Shown here: piece by piece, positions 1-12,480 of the stretch
How the letters are laid out: each line of letters opens with the position of its first letter
Numbering within the stretch: the first letter of the stretch is position 1
Assembly: GCF_003573695.1 (NCBI RefSeq)
Contig: NC_039360.1
Coordinates: 62,032,815-62,096,814 of the forward strand
Direction of reading: 5' to 3'
Length of the DNA stretch: 64,000 bases
Source: Papaver somniferum
Lineage: Eukaryota; Streptophyta; Magnoliopsida; Ranunculales; Papaveraceae
The notes under the pieces: model-generated
Databases searched by the model: none
Told to the model about the DNA's origin: nothing
What the model saw: only the letters and a program-made list of their open reading frames with translations
Made by a program: the position numbers and the translations under genes

Positions 1-798
1 AAAAAACGTATGCTCGTTTGTTCGTTAGTTTAAGAAACAAGCAATAATGCCTAATATGAAAGAGATACATGAATCCTTGAATAGACATGATTTACATTAG
101 AGAAAATTTTGTTTATGAAATTTCATGAAAATCCGAATTTGTTTTCAAGACATGAACTTTCACACTAATATCTTTAGGAAGCGTATATACTCGTTCATAA
201 ATAAACAACAATCCTAAGATATTTTGGAAATAGACCTGCACCTCATGATAAAATTATTTATGAACTTTTAAATTTTATTTGGAATATGTGGACCTTTACG
301 AAAATAGAAAAGACTCTCGTTTCATATGCGAATGCTCGTTCGAGCAAAAATAAGGTTTTTTTTTTATTATTAACTCACGTAAAATAGAACAATTTTTTTT
401 TCTTTCTTTTGTACGTGAGTTTTTTTTTGTTTGTTTAAAGTAATTTTTTGATAAAAAATCAAATAGAAGTTTTTGAGTAATTGTTAGAGATAAACAATTG
501 TATTTTATGATTTTATGATGTGTGTTTGCGGCATAAAATCATGAAACGTTCACATGAAGAGTTTATGTGAATTTTTCATAGTTTTGTGAAAAGTCAGTGT
601 CGACTCTTGAATGATAGATTTTGCTCGTCTTCGCAGGTTTGGAGGAGTGAAATTTTTTTCCGAAAGTTTTACGCCATTATCACTAAGTTCGTGAAACCGT
701 AAATAGGTAAGAGTTGAGGATTACCATTTTTGTAGACGCTGATGTGAGCATCATAATCACTCTGTTGCTTTCAATTCCATTGTTGATAAAATTCATGT
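1..798. other. AT-rich non-coding tract between the antisense gene and the off-window 3' LTR of element A
   Basis: No supported gene. The tract is rich in poly-T/poly-A runs and words such as catgaaaatt and gctcgttcgagc, which also occur in the corresponding part of element C (20100-21480). It probably holds the promoter and leader of the antisense PMD gene that starts at 799. Confidence 0.5.
706..731 (+). promoter_or_regulatory. Conserved leader block of the antisense genes
   Basis: A block beginning ggtaagagtt and ending ttaccattttt lies about 70 bases before the PMD start. A near-identical block lies on the minus strand at 20142-20116, about 55 bases before the start of element C's first antisense gene, directly after a TATA-like tataaaa. 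The shared position and sequence suggest the same transcription-start region in both elements. Its function is inferred. Confidence 0.5.
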
Positions 799-1851
799 AT
801 GGGTGTCACAGCAACATTCGCAAAGTTGACTGATCCCCGTGGTACCGCTTCTGAAGATGATGTTTCCGGAGAGGAAACTTCCAGAGAGGATATTTCTACA
901 GACGCGTCTTTTAGAGATGATGATTCTTCCAGAAATGATGGTTCTGGGACTTCTAAGGAGAAAGAGGCAGCTTCTAAAACCAAGAACATCCCGAATGTTG
1001 ATGGCGAATTCTTCGTGTTTGTGTATAGACCCAAAAAGAATCCCTCAGGTTCCTCGTTTCGGCTGCTCATAAATCCCAGGAGTACTATTCAGAACAAATT
1101 AGTATATCCTCAAGCGATAATTAGGTTCTATTTGAGTGGGAAACACTATTTGGGTTCACACGTGGAACTTAATATTTCTCGAAAGCCTCTGGCACATTTC
1201 TCTGGATGGGCGAGGCATATGCTGGGTCATAGTCATGTAAGGACCATGTTGGATCGTGCACATGTGACACGAGCTATTCAGGCTGCTGGGGATTTGATTA
1301 TTCATCACGACATAACAGGTATGGTGGCTTTGCTTGCTCGCTGGTGTGTTCCTACTCATACTTTCATATGCAGATGGGGAGAATTCACCATCACATTAGA
1401 AGATGTAGTCGCTTTGTTGCATCTCCTAATGACTGGAAATTTCCCTGAAGAGCTCTCAACAGAGGAGAACGTGATATCTGACATGTTGGAAACTACAATG
1501 CGTGAATTCGACAAGTCATCCAAAACCTGCTATGCTCAATGGTTGAAGCACTGGTGGCCGAGAGATGAGGCTCCCGAAGAACCTGTCGATAGTCCCCAAA
1601 CCATCACTGCTTTCTTGTGCTTGTGGTTCTCCAGAGATGTTCTTGAGGATATCGGACATTTTTGGAAGCCATTTGTGATTCCTTTTGCCATAAAGATGGC
1701 CAAAGGTGAGAAACTTCCCATCGGCAGTCTGTTTTTGGGTTCACTGTTTTCCAATTTAAACTCCTTAGTCATAGACTCCAGTATCTCCAACGGCTTCATG
1801 AAAATGGAACCATATGCTAATACTATGTTCCTCCGATCTTTGATGTGGGAG
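799..1851 (+). pseudogene. Plant mobile domain (PMD) protein, N-terminal part, cut by a copia-type insertion
   Basis: The open frame gives about 351 residues before the insertion at 1853. Residues 1-65 are acidic and Ser-rich. Residues about 150-350 are a plant mobile domain (PF10536-type), recognised from RWCVPTHTF..RWGEFTITLEDVVALL at about 181-209 and the ANTMFLRSLMWE motif near 340-351. PMD proteins occur both as nuclear silencing/genome-stability proteins of the MAIN/MAIL family and as transposon-borne copies. Here the gene lies antisense to gag-pol of element A, and its later exons are displaced to 26.8-28.6 kb and 40.2-40.7 kb. The frame runs on to 1938, but the last 28 residues are LTR sequence. 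The ATG at 799 is the first in frame and follows the conserved leader block. Confidence 0.8.
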
Positions 1852-1852
1852 C

Positions 1853-3813
1853 TGTTAGAGAATTGCTCGGTCGAACTCGCATGCGTTGCTATCTCGAGCA
1901 TGTTTGTCATTGTTAGTGATCAAAACTATAAGTCTTGATTTCTGGTCTACTATAGCTAGTTTTGGACTAGGATAGAAAGTGTAGTTGAGCTCAAGAACTC
2001 CATGGCAATCATCATACAAGATGAAGGACTACTCAAGGAACTGGTGGATCTTCATCGACTAAAAGGTATCTGGAGACTTGAACATATCTATCACTCAAAA
2101 GTCTATCTACTTTATCTCCTATTTTGAGACAAAAGTCGTTTTGCTATATAGACTTTGATTATACACATTTGCTATTTCGAGCCGAGTTTATCTCGCCTAT
2201 CTATTTCTCGAAATATGTGTTGGTAAGCTTTTGCTTTGGCCAAGTTCATCTTTACCTAGTGACAAAAGTCATGACACGTTTCAATCACTTTGAAAATTGC
2301 TTACTTTGACGAAATATCCTCTAAGAATGTTTCAATGATTGAAATGAGAGTTTAGATTAAATAACCAGTGATGGATATAAGCATTGTGTGGCAACACATA
2401 TATGTATAAGTCCTTTCTCCTTGAACGAAGTTTGCGAGCTTTGTTGATCAAGAGAACCAGAACAAGAGCCGTGAACTCAGTCCGCGAACTGGCGGAAGTT
2501 CTCGACCCGATAAAATATGCTGGAGTTTGAGAACTCCTTCGGGGAACTTAAGTCCACGAACTAAGTCTGCGAACTTAAGCTGGTTTTGTGAACTTATTCA
2601 TATTAACTAATGAATGCTAAATGCAAACCGTGGCTATATAGTTCAAGAACCGATTCGAGTGAATCAAATCGTTTTTGCTTCGATTGTGTCTTGTTTAGTT
2701 ACATAAGATTTCCTTGCAATTGAACAACTCTCTAACTAGTTCATTTGAGTCATTTGAACTAGTTATGGTGAAGAAAAACATGGTTGATATGAAAGTGCTC
2801 ATATGGCTAACCATTTGGTTAACTATTGTTGAGCCAACAAATGTTCATGTTTGGGTACGGTTACATAAACCCAAAATAGTACATTTCATTTGTGTGTAAC
2901 AAGCTAAGTTTTTGATCCAACGGTTGAAAGATATTAGCTTGAATCTAATCAGGTTTTCATCTAGCGGTGAATATTGAATGCTTTGTTACCAAACTAATAT
3001 TGATTGCAAACCCTGATTTGAAAGACTATATAAGGGAGAACTCTAGGAAATGGGAAAACTAATCCCCACACCTCCTGTGTGATACTAGTTGTATTAGTTA
3101 GAGTCGATTCTCCTTTAACCTTGGGTTTCTTCTTAAAAACCAGGTTAACGACTTAAAGACTTCATTGGGATTGTGAAGCCAGACTGATACTACTTTCTCG
3201 TAGTTGTGTGATCTGATCTTGCTGATTCTATCGTTTTGAGTACAATCGTAACGATTGGATTGAGATCTATATCTCTGATAGGCAAGATAGAAAAGTAATC
3301 ACAAACATCTTCGTCTCATTGTTTGTGATTCCACAATATCTTCTTTCACCACGTCGATTAAGATTATTGTGAGGTGATTGATAATACTAGGTTGTTCTTC
3401 GGGAATATAAGTCTGGGTTATCAATTGGTTCATATTCACCTTGATTTATCAAAAGACGGAACAAAACTTGTAGGTATTTCTGTGGGAGACAGATTTATCT
3501 ATTCTGTAGAATTTTTTGTGTGATACAGATTTGTTTATTAAAGTCTTCGACTTTGGGTCGTAGCAACTCTAGTTGTGGGTGAGATCAGCTAAGGGAATCA
3601 AGTGTGTAGTATCCTGCTGGGATCAGAGACGTAAGGAGCGCAACAGTACCTTGAATCAGTGCGAGATTGATTGGGGTTCAACTACAGTCCAGACCGAAGT
3701 TAGTTTGGGCTAGTGTTTGTAGCGGCTTAATACAGTGTGGTGTTTAATCTGGACTAGGTCCTGGGGTTTTTCTGCATTTGCGGTTTCGTCGTTAACAAAA
3801 TTCTGGTATCTGT
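1853..3813 (+). repeat. First LTR of the copia-type element (3' truncated)
   Basis: It starts tgttagag and matches the complete 2421-base LTR at 28582-31002 and the second LTR at 7260 almost base for base. The match ends after ..attctggtatctgt, where an Athila-like LTR begins. The last ~350 bases of the LTR and the 5' body are missing, so this copy was cut by recombination. Confidence 0.85.
3025..3034 (+). promoter_or_regulatory. TATA box in the first copia-type LTR
   Basis: ctatataagg at about 1.17 kb into the LTR. The same element recurs at the same place in every copy of this LTR (8453, 29863, 39068 and inverted at 57161), as expected for the LTR promoter that drives the genomic RNA. Confidence 0.6.
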
Positions 3814-6338
3814 TGATAGGTGTTGTAAAACACCTAATTTTATATCTATTGTTTATGCTTTCTTTGCGAGTTTCTTGTGAATTATGTATCTTATGTTTAC
3901 TTTTGAGCTTATCAGGTGCAATGGAATCATTATTGAGCAAAAGAAGGAGAAATCCTTCATTCACAGCCGAGTTGAGCCAAGCCAACAATTTGCAGCTTAG
4001 TCTAGAGAAGCAAGAGAAATACATTGTTGGTTGGCCCTTATCTAGCCTATCTGGGTGTCTATATCCCCTTCCATTCCTGCACAACCCTAGAATTCAGAGG
4101 AGATTTATTTCTTTTATCATTCCGGCTGCTGTCATGAAATTGAGAGAAGGCGGCCATTGATTCAGAAAAGAGAGATCGAGATTGAAGAGTGATAGAGGAG
4201 ATGTAGCTGCTGTTTATCGAAGATTCAACTTACTTTCATGTCCTTATGCTGGTTTGATCCAGGAATTATGAAGTTAGGGTTTGCTGCAAAATCAAATGGT
4301 TGCAGAATGAAGTTGGTAGTGAGATGGTTTATTTTTGTCGATTTGGTGAAGAAATTGATGGAGTTAGGGTTTGTAATGAAGAAGCTAAAGAGGGGTTTTG
4401 AATTGATGATGTATTCTCGAAGAATTTGTGGTGGAATTGAGAAGAAGATGAATTTTCTGCCATGAAGTTTGATTGAGAACCAGAGTGAGAAGAACTCAGT
4501 GGAGTTGCAGCTGTAACTCAGGGAAGAAGATTAAGATGATTTCTGGGTTCGAGAGGTTAATGAAGCTGTTATTTCTATGAGATGTGGTTCTGTGTTGATT
4601 AATCTGAGTATTGATGAAATGAATCTGAGATTGGTGGTGTTGAATAGTTTACAGTGAATCTGTGTTGAAATGGGTGTTGTGGTCCTGATGGTGCTGAGTT
4701 GGAGCTATAAATGATGTCAGGAAACTACAGGGAAGAACCGGTATTGATGATGAAATTGCAGCTGCAGTTATGGCAATAGGTTGATGCAGTTGCTAGTGAT
4801 GTTGATGGGTGTTTGAGCTGCAAATTGAGATGTTGCAGGTGTGTGTGTGTGAGAATACAAGTCTGAAGAAATGGGTTGGAGCTGTGTTATCTATTTTGAG
4901 GTGATTTAAGCTACACTTACAAGGCTGGTAATGTTCAGATTGTTGAATGGATGTTGTTGATTGAGCTAAAATTGTTGATGGCATTGTCTTAGTGGAGTTG
5001 GTATGCATTAGATGAATGTTTAGGACAAGTTTGAGTTGAAATGGTAGGATTGCAGGGAATGTATGGCTTGGAGTTACAGTTGCAGTTGCACTGAGAAGTG
5101 AAGCAGCTGAGATGGTTGTGAATGTTGCATGGTGATGATTGTAGATGTACATGGGACTTTCACTATTTTTTGTGCAGCTGAGCTGAGGGATTGAGAAGAA
5201 TAACTTGTTGCTGGATGGTTGCTAATGAAGCTACAGGCAGTGTTGGTTTTATGTATTGATTCATAGGATGTCGAAATACTGGTGGCAAATACAAAGAAGC
5301 GGTCGATGGGGTTTGAGATGTTTGAACTGATACCAACACAGAGAAAGGGAACATGAGATGATGCTGTGGATTTGATCTCAGAAGATGGGTTGTTGGTTGA
5401 GTAATCGCAGAACAAGAAGCAGAGAAACTGGTGGTATTGATGGTACCGCAATGAAGAGAAGGGAGCGGCGGTGCTGCGAAGCTGAGTTGCTGCTGCTTTA
5501 GGTGCAGTTCTGAAGCTGCAAATCAAAAAGAAGAAATGGGTTCAAATATGCAGGTGGTTTTGTTGAGATGAACTTTTTATGGTTGTTAAGCCTTGGTCTT
5601 GTGCAGTCATTTAGCCATGTTGCTGGTGGTCATAGAATGGAAGAAATTGGCTGGAGTTGATATGTGTTGGCGGAGAAGATGGCTGGTGGAATATCTACAA
5701 TGGGTTCGAAGCGGTTTCAGATGGCAATGGAGACAGTTCCGGAGCTTAACCTTATGGAGAAGCTACAAAAAGTGCAAGTACAGTTCAGGCAGTGATGCTG
5801 ATGCATTACAGCTGAGTTGGAGCAATGGAATGAATGGAGCATGTGGTACCTGCAATGGAGTTGAACTGCAAGTTATGACTGTTGCACTCAAGAGCAGGGG
5901 TTGAGATGCTGAGTAATTGCGAGTGCAGAATGGCTTTTGTTAGCTGAAACAAGGTGGTTATGAAGTTACTCAAGGAATGGTTGGCTGTGACTCAAGAGTT
6001 GGAAGTAATGGTGTTGATATTGTAGTAAGGCACTTGCAGGACTACGTGAATGCAGGTGTACACAGGTGTATGCAAATGGAAGCTGAATTACAAGGGTGAA
6101 GAATGGTTGAACTGAAGCTACAAGTTATATTGAATGGGTATGTGGCGATGAATCAGGTGGTACCAGTTTTGTGAAGCAGGTGTAATAACTTATGGTGTTG
6201 CTGGCATTGAGGTGAAGATATGGTTAGTTATGGCCTGAGTCTAAGAACAAGATATTGCAGATGGTAGAAGTAATTGTAACTGAATGACAGAGGAGATGTG
6301 GATTAGGTGATATAAGGTTGATGGTGTTGTATGAGTAT
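3814..6338 (+). mobile_element. Athila-like LTR fragment, 3' end missing
   Basis: It begins tgataggtgttgtaaaacacc directly after tctgt of the host LTR and has the long purine/GCTG-rich middle also seen in the intact solo LTR at 31092-33826. It lacks the 3' end block that the intact copy carries near 33730-33800. At about 6338 it passes straight into the 3' region of the copia-type element, with no second tctgt, so a deletion joined the two. The open frames inside it do not resemble proteins. Confidence 0.55.
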
Positions 6339-7259
6339 CAAGGTTAATTTGGTTGTGTATTCCGATTAGATTAATTATGGGTTCTCTTGTGATTAATCTA
6401 ATTGTGTATTTTTGAGTCTCCATAAGTTCACTTATGTTGAGCATTTCCGATTAAATTAATCATGGGTTCTCTTGTGGTTAATTTAATTGAGTATTTTGGA
6501 TTCAATTTTATACTTGTATGTGATTTGTTATGTCCAAAGAAATCCTTCTTTTCTTTTGAAATTAAGGTCGCTCTTGTTGTTCTTTCAGGAATGACATATT
6601 ATGGGGGAGAGTTCTTGATTGAACTTGTGCTTAATTGCCAAATTTTTGTGGGGAGTGCGGTTGTGGAATATTATCGGGGTTATCTTTTATCTTTATAAAC
6701 TCCTTGATGAATGAATTTAGCTTCGGCTATATGAGTGCATCTAAATAAGATGATATGTGCTTTCTTTTGGTCATGAAATGTCTCTTTCGGAAATTTCATT
6801 AGGATCCCGTTTTCGTACCTTTGACAATTTTATTGACAAAAAAGGGGAGAATTAATATGTAGTTCACACTAAAGATACGTATGGTTTTCAAATCATTATG
6901 TAAGGGGGAGTGGTTTCCATGTGAGATGGAGTATTGACTAAGGAGGAGTGATACATATCACCATAGTATTGTTGTCGAAGTTGTGATGCAATTGAACTTT
7001 GATAATGTATAATGATACTATGACATTGTATAACAATGATTGAGAACTCTTGTTTTCTCGTTGTTATAGCTACAGATTTTCAACAACGATGATGCTGAAC
7101 CTACAACCTTTGGGATCATTGGAGTACTTGGAAGTGACGAAGATTTCGAGTAATGTTGAACATTAGGCATGTGGAATAGGAGCTACAAAAGTTAATTCAT
7201 TTATTTTTGTATTCCATATGTATTGATAGTTTGTCGCAAAAATTGACAAAGGGGGAGAT
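6339..7259 (+). other. 3' untranslated region of the copia-type element
   Basis: Matches 36690-37791 of the second TR-GAG copy. It holds stem-loops of the form gattaatta..loop..tgattaatc (about 6366-6400 and 6453-6487), an untranslated stretch, and the polypurine tract aaagggggagat at 7248-7259. No gene. Confidence 0.7.
7248..7259 (+). promoter_or_regulatory. Polypurine tract
   Basis: aaagggggagat lies immediately before the second LTR, the normal plus-strand priming site of an LTR retrotransposon. The same tract precedes the 3' LTR of the second copy at 37780. Confidence 0.8.
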
Positions 7260-9247
7260 TGTTAGAGCATTGCTAGGTCGAACTCGCATGTGTTGCTATC
7301 TCAAGCATGTTTGTCAATGTTAGTGATCAAAACTATAAGTCCTGATTTCTGGTCTACTATAGCTAAGTCTTGGACTAGGATAGAAAGTGTATTTGAGCTC
7401 AAGAACTCCATGGCAATCATCATATAAGACGAAGGACTACTCAAGGAACTGGTGGATCTTCATCGGCTAAAAGGTATGTGCAGACTTGAACTTATCTATC
7501 ACTCAAAAGTCTATCTACTCTATCTCATATTTTTAGACAAAAGTCGTTTTGCTATATAGACTTTGATTATACACATTTGCTATTTCGAGTCGAGTTTATC
7601 TCGCCTATCTATTTCTCGAAATATGTGTTGGTAAGCTTTTGCTTTGGCCAAGTTCATCTTTACCTAGTGACGAAAGTCATGACACGTTTCAATCACTTTG
7701 AAAATTGCTTACTTTGACGAAATGTCCTCTAAGAATGTTTCAATGATTGAAATGAGAGTTTAGATTAAATAACCAATGATGGATATAAGCATTGTGTGGC
7801 AACACATATATGTATAAGTCCTTTCTCTTTGAACCGAAGTTTGCGAACTTTGTTGATCAAGAGAACTGGAACAAGAGTCGTGAACTCAGTCCGCGAACTG
7901 GCGGAAGTTCTCGACCCGAGAAAATATGCTGGAGTTTTGAGAACTCCTTCCGGGAACTTAAGTCCGTGAACTAAGTCTGCGAACTTAAGCCGGTTATATC
8001 TAAGACGATTGTTTGTGAACTTATTCATATTAACTAAGGAATGCTAAATGCAAACCGTGGATATATAGTTCATGAACCGATTCGAGTGAATCAAATCGTT
8101 TTTGCTTCGATTGTGTCTTGTGTAGTTACATAACATTTCCTTGCAATTGAACAACTCTCTAACTAGTTCATTTGAGTGATTTGAACTAGTTATGGTGAAG
8201 AAGAACATGGTTGATATGAAAGTGCTCATATGGCTAACCATTTGGTTAACTATTGTTGAACCAAAAAATGTTCATGTTTGGGTACGGTTACATAAACCCA
8301 GAATAGTACATTGCATTTGTGTGTAACAAGCTAAGTTTTTGATCCAACGGCTGAAAGATATTAGCTTGAATCTAATCAGGCTTTCATCTAACGATGAATA
8401 TTGAATGCTTTGTTACCAAGCTAACATTGATTGCAAACCCTAATTTGAAAGACTATATAAGGGAGAACTCTAGCAACTGGGAAACCTAATCCCCACACCT
8501 CCTGTGTGATACTAGTTGTATTAGCTAGAGTCGATTCTCCTTTAACCGTGGGTTTCTTATTAAAACCCAGGTTAACGACTTAAAGACTTCATTGGGATTG
8601 TGAAGCCAGACCGATACTACTTTCTCGTAGTTGTGTGATCTGATCTTGTTGATTCTATCATTTTGAGTACAATCGTAACGATTGGCTTGATATCTATATC
8701 TCTGATAGGCAAGATAAAAAAGTAATCACAAAAATCTTCGTCTCATCGTTTGTGATTCCACAATATCTTCTTTCGCCCCGTCGATTAAGATTATTGTGAG
8801 GTGATTGATAATACTAGGCTGTTCTTCGGGAATATAAGTCCGGGTTATCAATTGGTTCTTGTTCACCTTGATTTATCAATAGACGGAACAAAACTTGTAG
8901 GTATTTCTGTGGGAGACAGATTTATCTATTCTGTAGAATTTTCTGTGTGATACAGATTTGTTTATTAAAGTCTTCGACTTTGGGTCGTAGAAACTCTTAG
9001 TTGTGGGTGAGATCAGCTAAGGGAATCAAGTGCGTAGTATCATGCTGGGGTCAGAGACGTAAGGAGCGCAACTGTACCTTGAATCATTGTGAGATTGATT
9101 GGGGTTCAACTACAGTCCAGACCGAAGTTAGTTTGTAGTAGGCTAGTGTCTGTAGCGGATTAATACAGTGTGGTGTTCAATCTGGACTAGGTCCCGGGAT
9201 TTTTCTGCATTTGCGGTTTCCTCGTTAACAAAATTCTGGTTTCTGTG
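7260..9247 (+). repeat. Second LTR of the copia-type element, left part
   Basis: Starts tgttagagcattgc after the polypurine tract. The LTR is split by element C and resumes at 25142, ending ..ctttttca at 25481, so its own length is about 2.33 kb. The TATA box is at 8453-8462, and the conserved block ending gcatttgcggtttcctcgttaac lies near 9205-9228. Confidence 0.85.
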
Positions 9248-9654
9248 TGTAGATGGTGGATTTTCGACAAAGGCTAAATTCGTAAACTCATAATCATATG
9301 AAACTATGATTCAGCAATCGGACGTGAGTATCGAGACAGGAGTCTCTCATCGAATTCTCAACAGAGAGTACTTTCTCTCAGAGTACATGTAGATATGTAG
9401 TCTCACAACCGGACAACGACATATCTCAGGAATACTGAATACTTTCAGTGATTATTTCTATATAGCATCATGTGATGGACGGCTCCTAGACAACTTGCTC
9501 TGCTAGTATAGAGCGATAACGTCTTCAGGAACAAACGACGAGTTTACTCTTACTATATAAAGGATATGACTTACCGACAAGCTCATATCGGGATGATTAA
9601 TGCTCCTAGACAGCTTGCTCTGCTAGTATAGAGCCACAAAGTTAATTATTCCTA

Positions 9655-9990
9655 ATTACAATCGCTCTTACTCCATGGTCGAATCCACGACTGGTCCCAT
9701 GGAATGACAATAACAATTGTTCTGATTCTATGATCGAATCCATGACTTGATCTCATAGAATAGCAATATTATCTCATTACTCCGATTTCATGATCGAATC
9801 CACAACTGGTCTCATAAATGGTAATAGATAAACCTTAATTACTCCGATTCTATGGTTGAATCTACGAACCCATGGAATGGTAATGCTCACTTTATTATCC
9901 TGAATTCGTAGTTGAATCCTCAGCTGATCCTATGAATTAATAATAAACATCTTATTACTCAGTTTTGTGAATTATTCTCCACTGAATTCC
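9655..9990 (+). repeat. Array of about six ~58-base hairpin units in the LTR
   Basis: Each unit has a left arm like attctatgatcgaatcc and a right arm like gatctcatagaat that can pair, with a taataa-type spacer. Units are diverged, but their arms co-vary (ccatgg..ccatgg in one, tctatg..catagaa in another). The array recurs in the 3' LTR (21890-22240) and, inverted, in element A's LTR (55230-55600). Confidence 0.6.
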
Positions 9991-10194
9991 ACAATTAGTA
10001 ATAAATAATCAACAACCGGGCGTCTGAGCTACCTCTAAGTAAGCCCCGATTCAAATGGTGAAGGTGTATTCAACGATGATACACTAACAGTCAGCGCGCG
10101 AACGAGTATTTCAAAAATACAACGAAACGATGAACCTATGCAAAATAGAGAAGAAAATAATAAAAAATTAAAATATTGACCAGGGTGCTGGGAT

Positions 10195-11190
10195 CACGGA
10201 CACACGACCGACGGACCGTGTCGTTGTCAATCCCACGCAAGTTTTTAATGCATTTTTATTATTTTCCATGATTTGATGAAAATCCTCTCATTATATCAAA
10301 TCTCTTTCGTCTCGAGGAAACTCCTCGGTTTCATGGTACTTTCATAAATCCATAAAAAATAATATAAAATTAAGGAAAGGAGTGTGGGGCGTGACCATTG
10401 GCCAACCAGCCATGCCTTGGTCCCAACCGGCCCACACCCACGGTTCCTCATTATTTTATTATTATTATTATTATTTCTCTAATTTCATGAAAAAACTCCT
10501 TGATTTCATGGTATTTTTGCACAAATCATCAAATAATAATAATATAAAATAAATTATGAAAACTTGTGGGAACGGGCCTTGGCCGGTCGGCCATGCCCTA
10601 GCCGGTCCCACACGCCCCTTTGTTTTATTATTTTTAGTTTTCCTTGAATTCATCAAATTCCTTGATTTCATGGTATTTCTCTCAAATTAGGAAAAATTTC
10701 CTCAAATTATCAAAAATACCTAAAAAATATTAATAAACTATGAAAACTTGTGGGACCGGGCCCAAGCCGGCCGACCATGCCTCCATGGTCCCACACGCCC
10801 TTGTTTTTATTATTTTAATATTTTTTGCTTCCCTGAACTCATGAAAACTCCTTCAGTTATGGGAAACTCCCTAAATTCATCAAATTTCTCAAAATTTATG
10901 AATTTTTCATAAAATCATTATAAAATTAGGGAAACTTGTGGGACCGGGCCCTGACCGGCCGGCCATGCCTCCACGGTCCCACACGCTCTTGTTTTATTAT
11001 TTTAATACCTTTTGCTTCCTTGAACTCATGAAAACTCCTTCAATTCATGGAAACTCCCTAAATTCATCAAATTTCTCAAAATTCATGAATTTTTCATAAA
11101 ATCATCAAAATATTATAAAATTAAGTAAAAGGCACCACGGGACCGTGGTCACGACCGACCGACCATGCTTTGACCACGGCGGTCCCACGC
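10195..11190 (+). repeat. Six ~185-base tandem units with GC-rich stem-loops
   Basis: Stems gtgggaccg..cggtcccac enclose ggccggccatg-type loops at about 10195, 10383, 10565, 10749, 10937 and 11137. Between them are AT-rich linkers of catgaaaactcc/aattcatcaaa words. Also present in the 3' LTR (22425-23400) and, fewer and inverted, in element A's LTR (54830, 55030). Confidence 0.75.
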
Positions 11191-12470
11191 CTTCTCATTC
11201 CTTATTTTATAATTATTTTTCATCATCTCATGGTGTTTTCCTCAGTTTCGTCGAAACCCTAATTTTGGCATATTTTCTCGAATGGATGCTCAATTGCACG
11301 CCAGAAAATATCAAAATTCTCAGGACTGAGACGGACGCCTTGGGGACACGAGCACGCTATCTTGACCGACCAAGATTGGCTCTTTGGCTCACGGAAGCCG
11401 GTCCCATCAATTTTCACAGTTTTGACCTAATTTGCACAATTGCTCGTATTAGGTCCAAAACTCTCCCAAACACTTTGGATTTTCATGAAGTGATCGTCAG
11501 GCGGTCACGGGACAACCCAGGGCCGGTTTCATGACTCCATGGTCGGTCCCTCGCCTCGTCATAATTAATTAGGTTTTCTCACCTAAGGCTCAGACGAGCA
11601 TTTTCGAATAAATGATTAAACCAGCATTTAATCATTCTTCACCAACAAATCGTCAACTCTTCAGGAGTTCTTCGTATTTGCTCACGTGAGCATATGGACA
11701 CTACATGGTTGATCCACGGTCCCATAGTCGCTCCCTCCTTCGTCCCATGGTTGAAATTCTGACGAACCATGAATTGATCATCAATTGATCAAATTAGGGT
11801 TTCTGAATCCAAGGATCATCATTCCAGATTCAACCTTAATAATTTTATGACGACCTCATGGTCATTAATTTTATTAATTATGCTCGGTTCAACGACCAGT
11901 ATTCTAATTAATATTTTTGGTACGCTGCCAATAATCCATCAGACGAGCAACACATGCTCAGACAAATATTCAACAATTCATCACATGAGCAACACTTGCT
12001 CAGATGATAAATATTTTTCAAACCAAGGAATATTGGTTCAACAATCAATATTCAACGATCCATCGAATGAGCAATACTTGCTCACTTCATCGTAAGAACT
12101 ATACCTCTGTCTCATGACATGTTCAATTCATGAGTTTCAGAACATCATGTTCAACTCAACAACTACATGGACTCATCGTCCCATCAAACCACGAAGTCAT
12201 CAATTGACTAACAAACCACGAGACGTCAATCGTGTCACTTGGGGGATATCACTTAGGGTTTTGGTCTGGCGGTCTACGCACGTGTGTTCAAACACACGAT
12301 GGAATGTGAGCAAGTCGTGCAATCAGTTGAAGGAATTCACGAGGTAGTGGGTGGAAAATCGACCAAGTCTCCACACGTTGAGCAACTGGTTTCAAACACG
12401 ATCTCCACTTCCACCCTTGATTCCATCAACTGTCACACTTCATGGAATCATGGTGTCTACAATTCCAGCA

Positions 12471-12480
12471 ATATAAATAA
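12471..12480 (+). promoter_or_regulatory. Probable LTR TATA box of element C
   Basis: caatataaataag lies about 430 bases before the LTR end. It recurs in the 3' LTR (24703) and, inverted, in element A (about 43965-43975). It is the best promoter candidate because it sits near the LTR end. An alternative is actatataaagg near 9550. Confidence 0.4.

Noticed and set aside
799..1851. PMD gene as an ordinary host gene broken by transposons
   Set aside because: Possible, but its position between pol end (40963) and an LTR-proximal tract, the shared leader block and the C-terminal domain shared with element C fit a transposon-borne antisense gene better.
1852..1938. C-terminal 28 codons of the 799-1938 frame
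   Set aside because: They are the first bases of the copia-type LTR read in frame by chance. The same sequence starts every copy of that LTR.
3735..4160. Plus-strand frame of 141 codons
   Set aside because: It crosses the join between a copia LTR and an Athila-like LTR, so it is accidental.
5074..5526. Minus-strand frame of 150 codons
   Set aside because: It lies in the GCTG/CAGC-biased middle of an Athila-like LTR fragment, with low-complexity Ser/Thr/His-rich translation and no counterpart in the intact solo LTR.
9655..9990. Possible CRISPR-like array
   Set aside because: Units are diverged, directly adjoining and inside a eukaryotic LTR. There are no unique spacers.
11145..11534. Plus-strand frame of 129 codons in the element C LTR
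   Set aside because: The 3' LTR copy (23357-23644) breaks and diverges, and the frame spans the hairpin array. It is not a gene.
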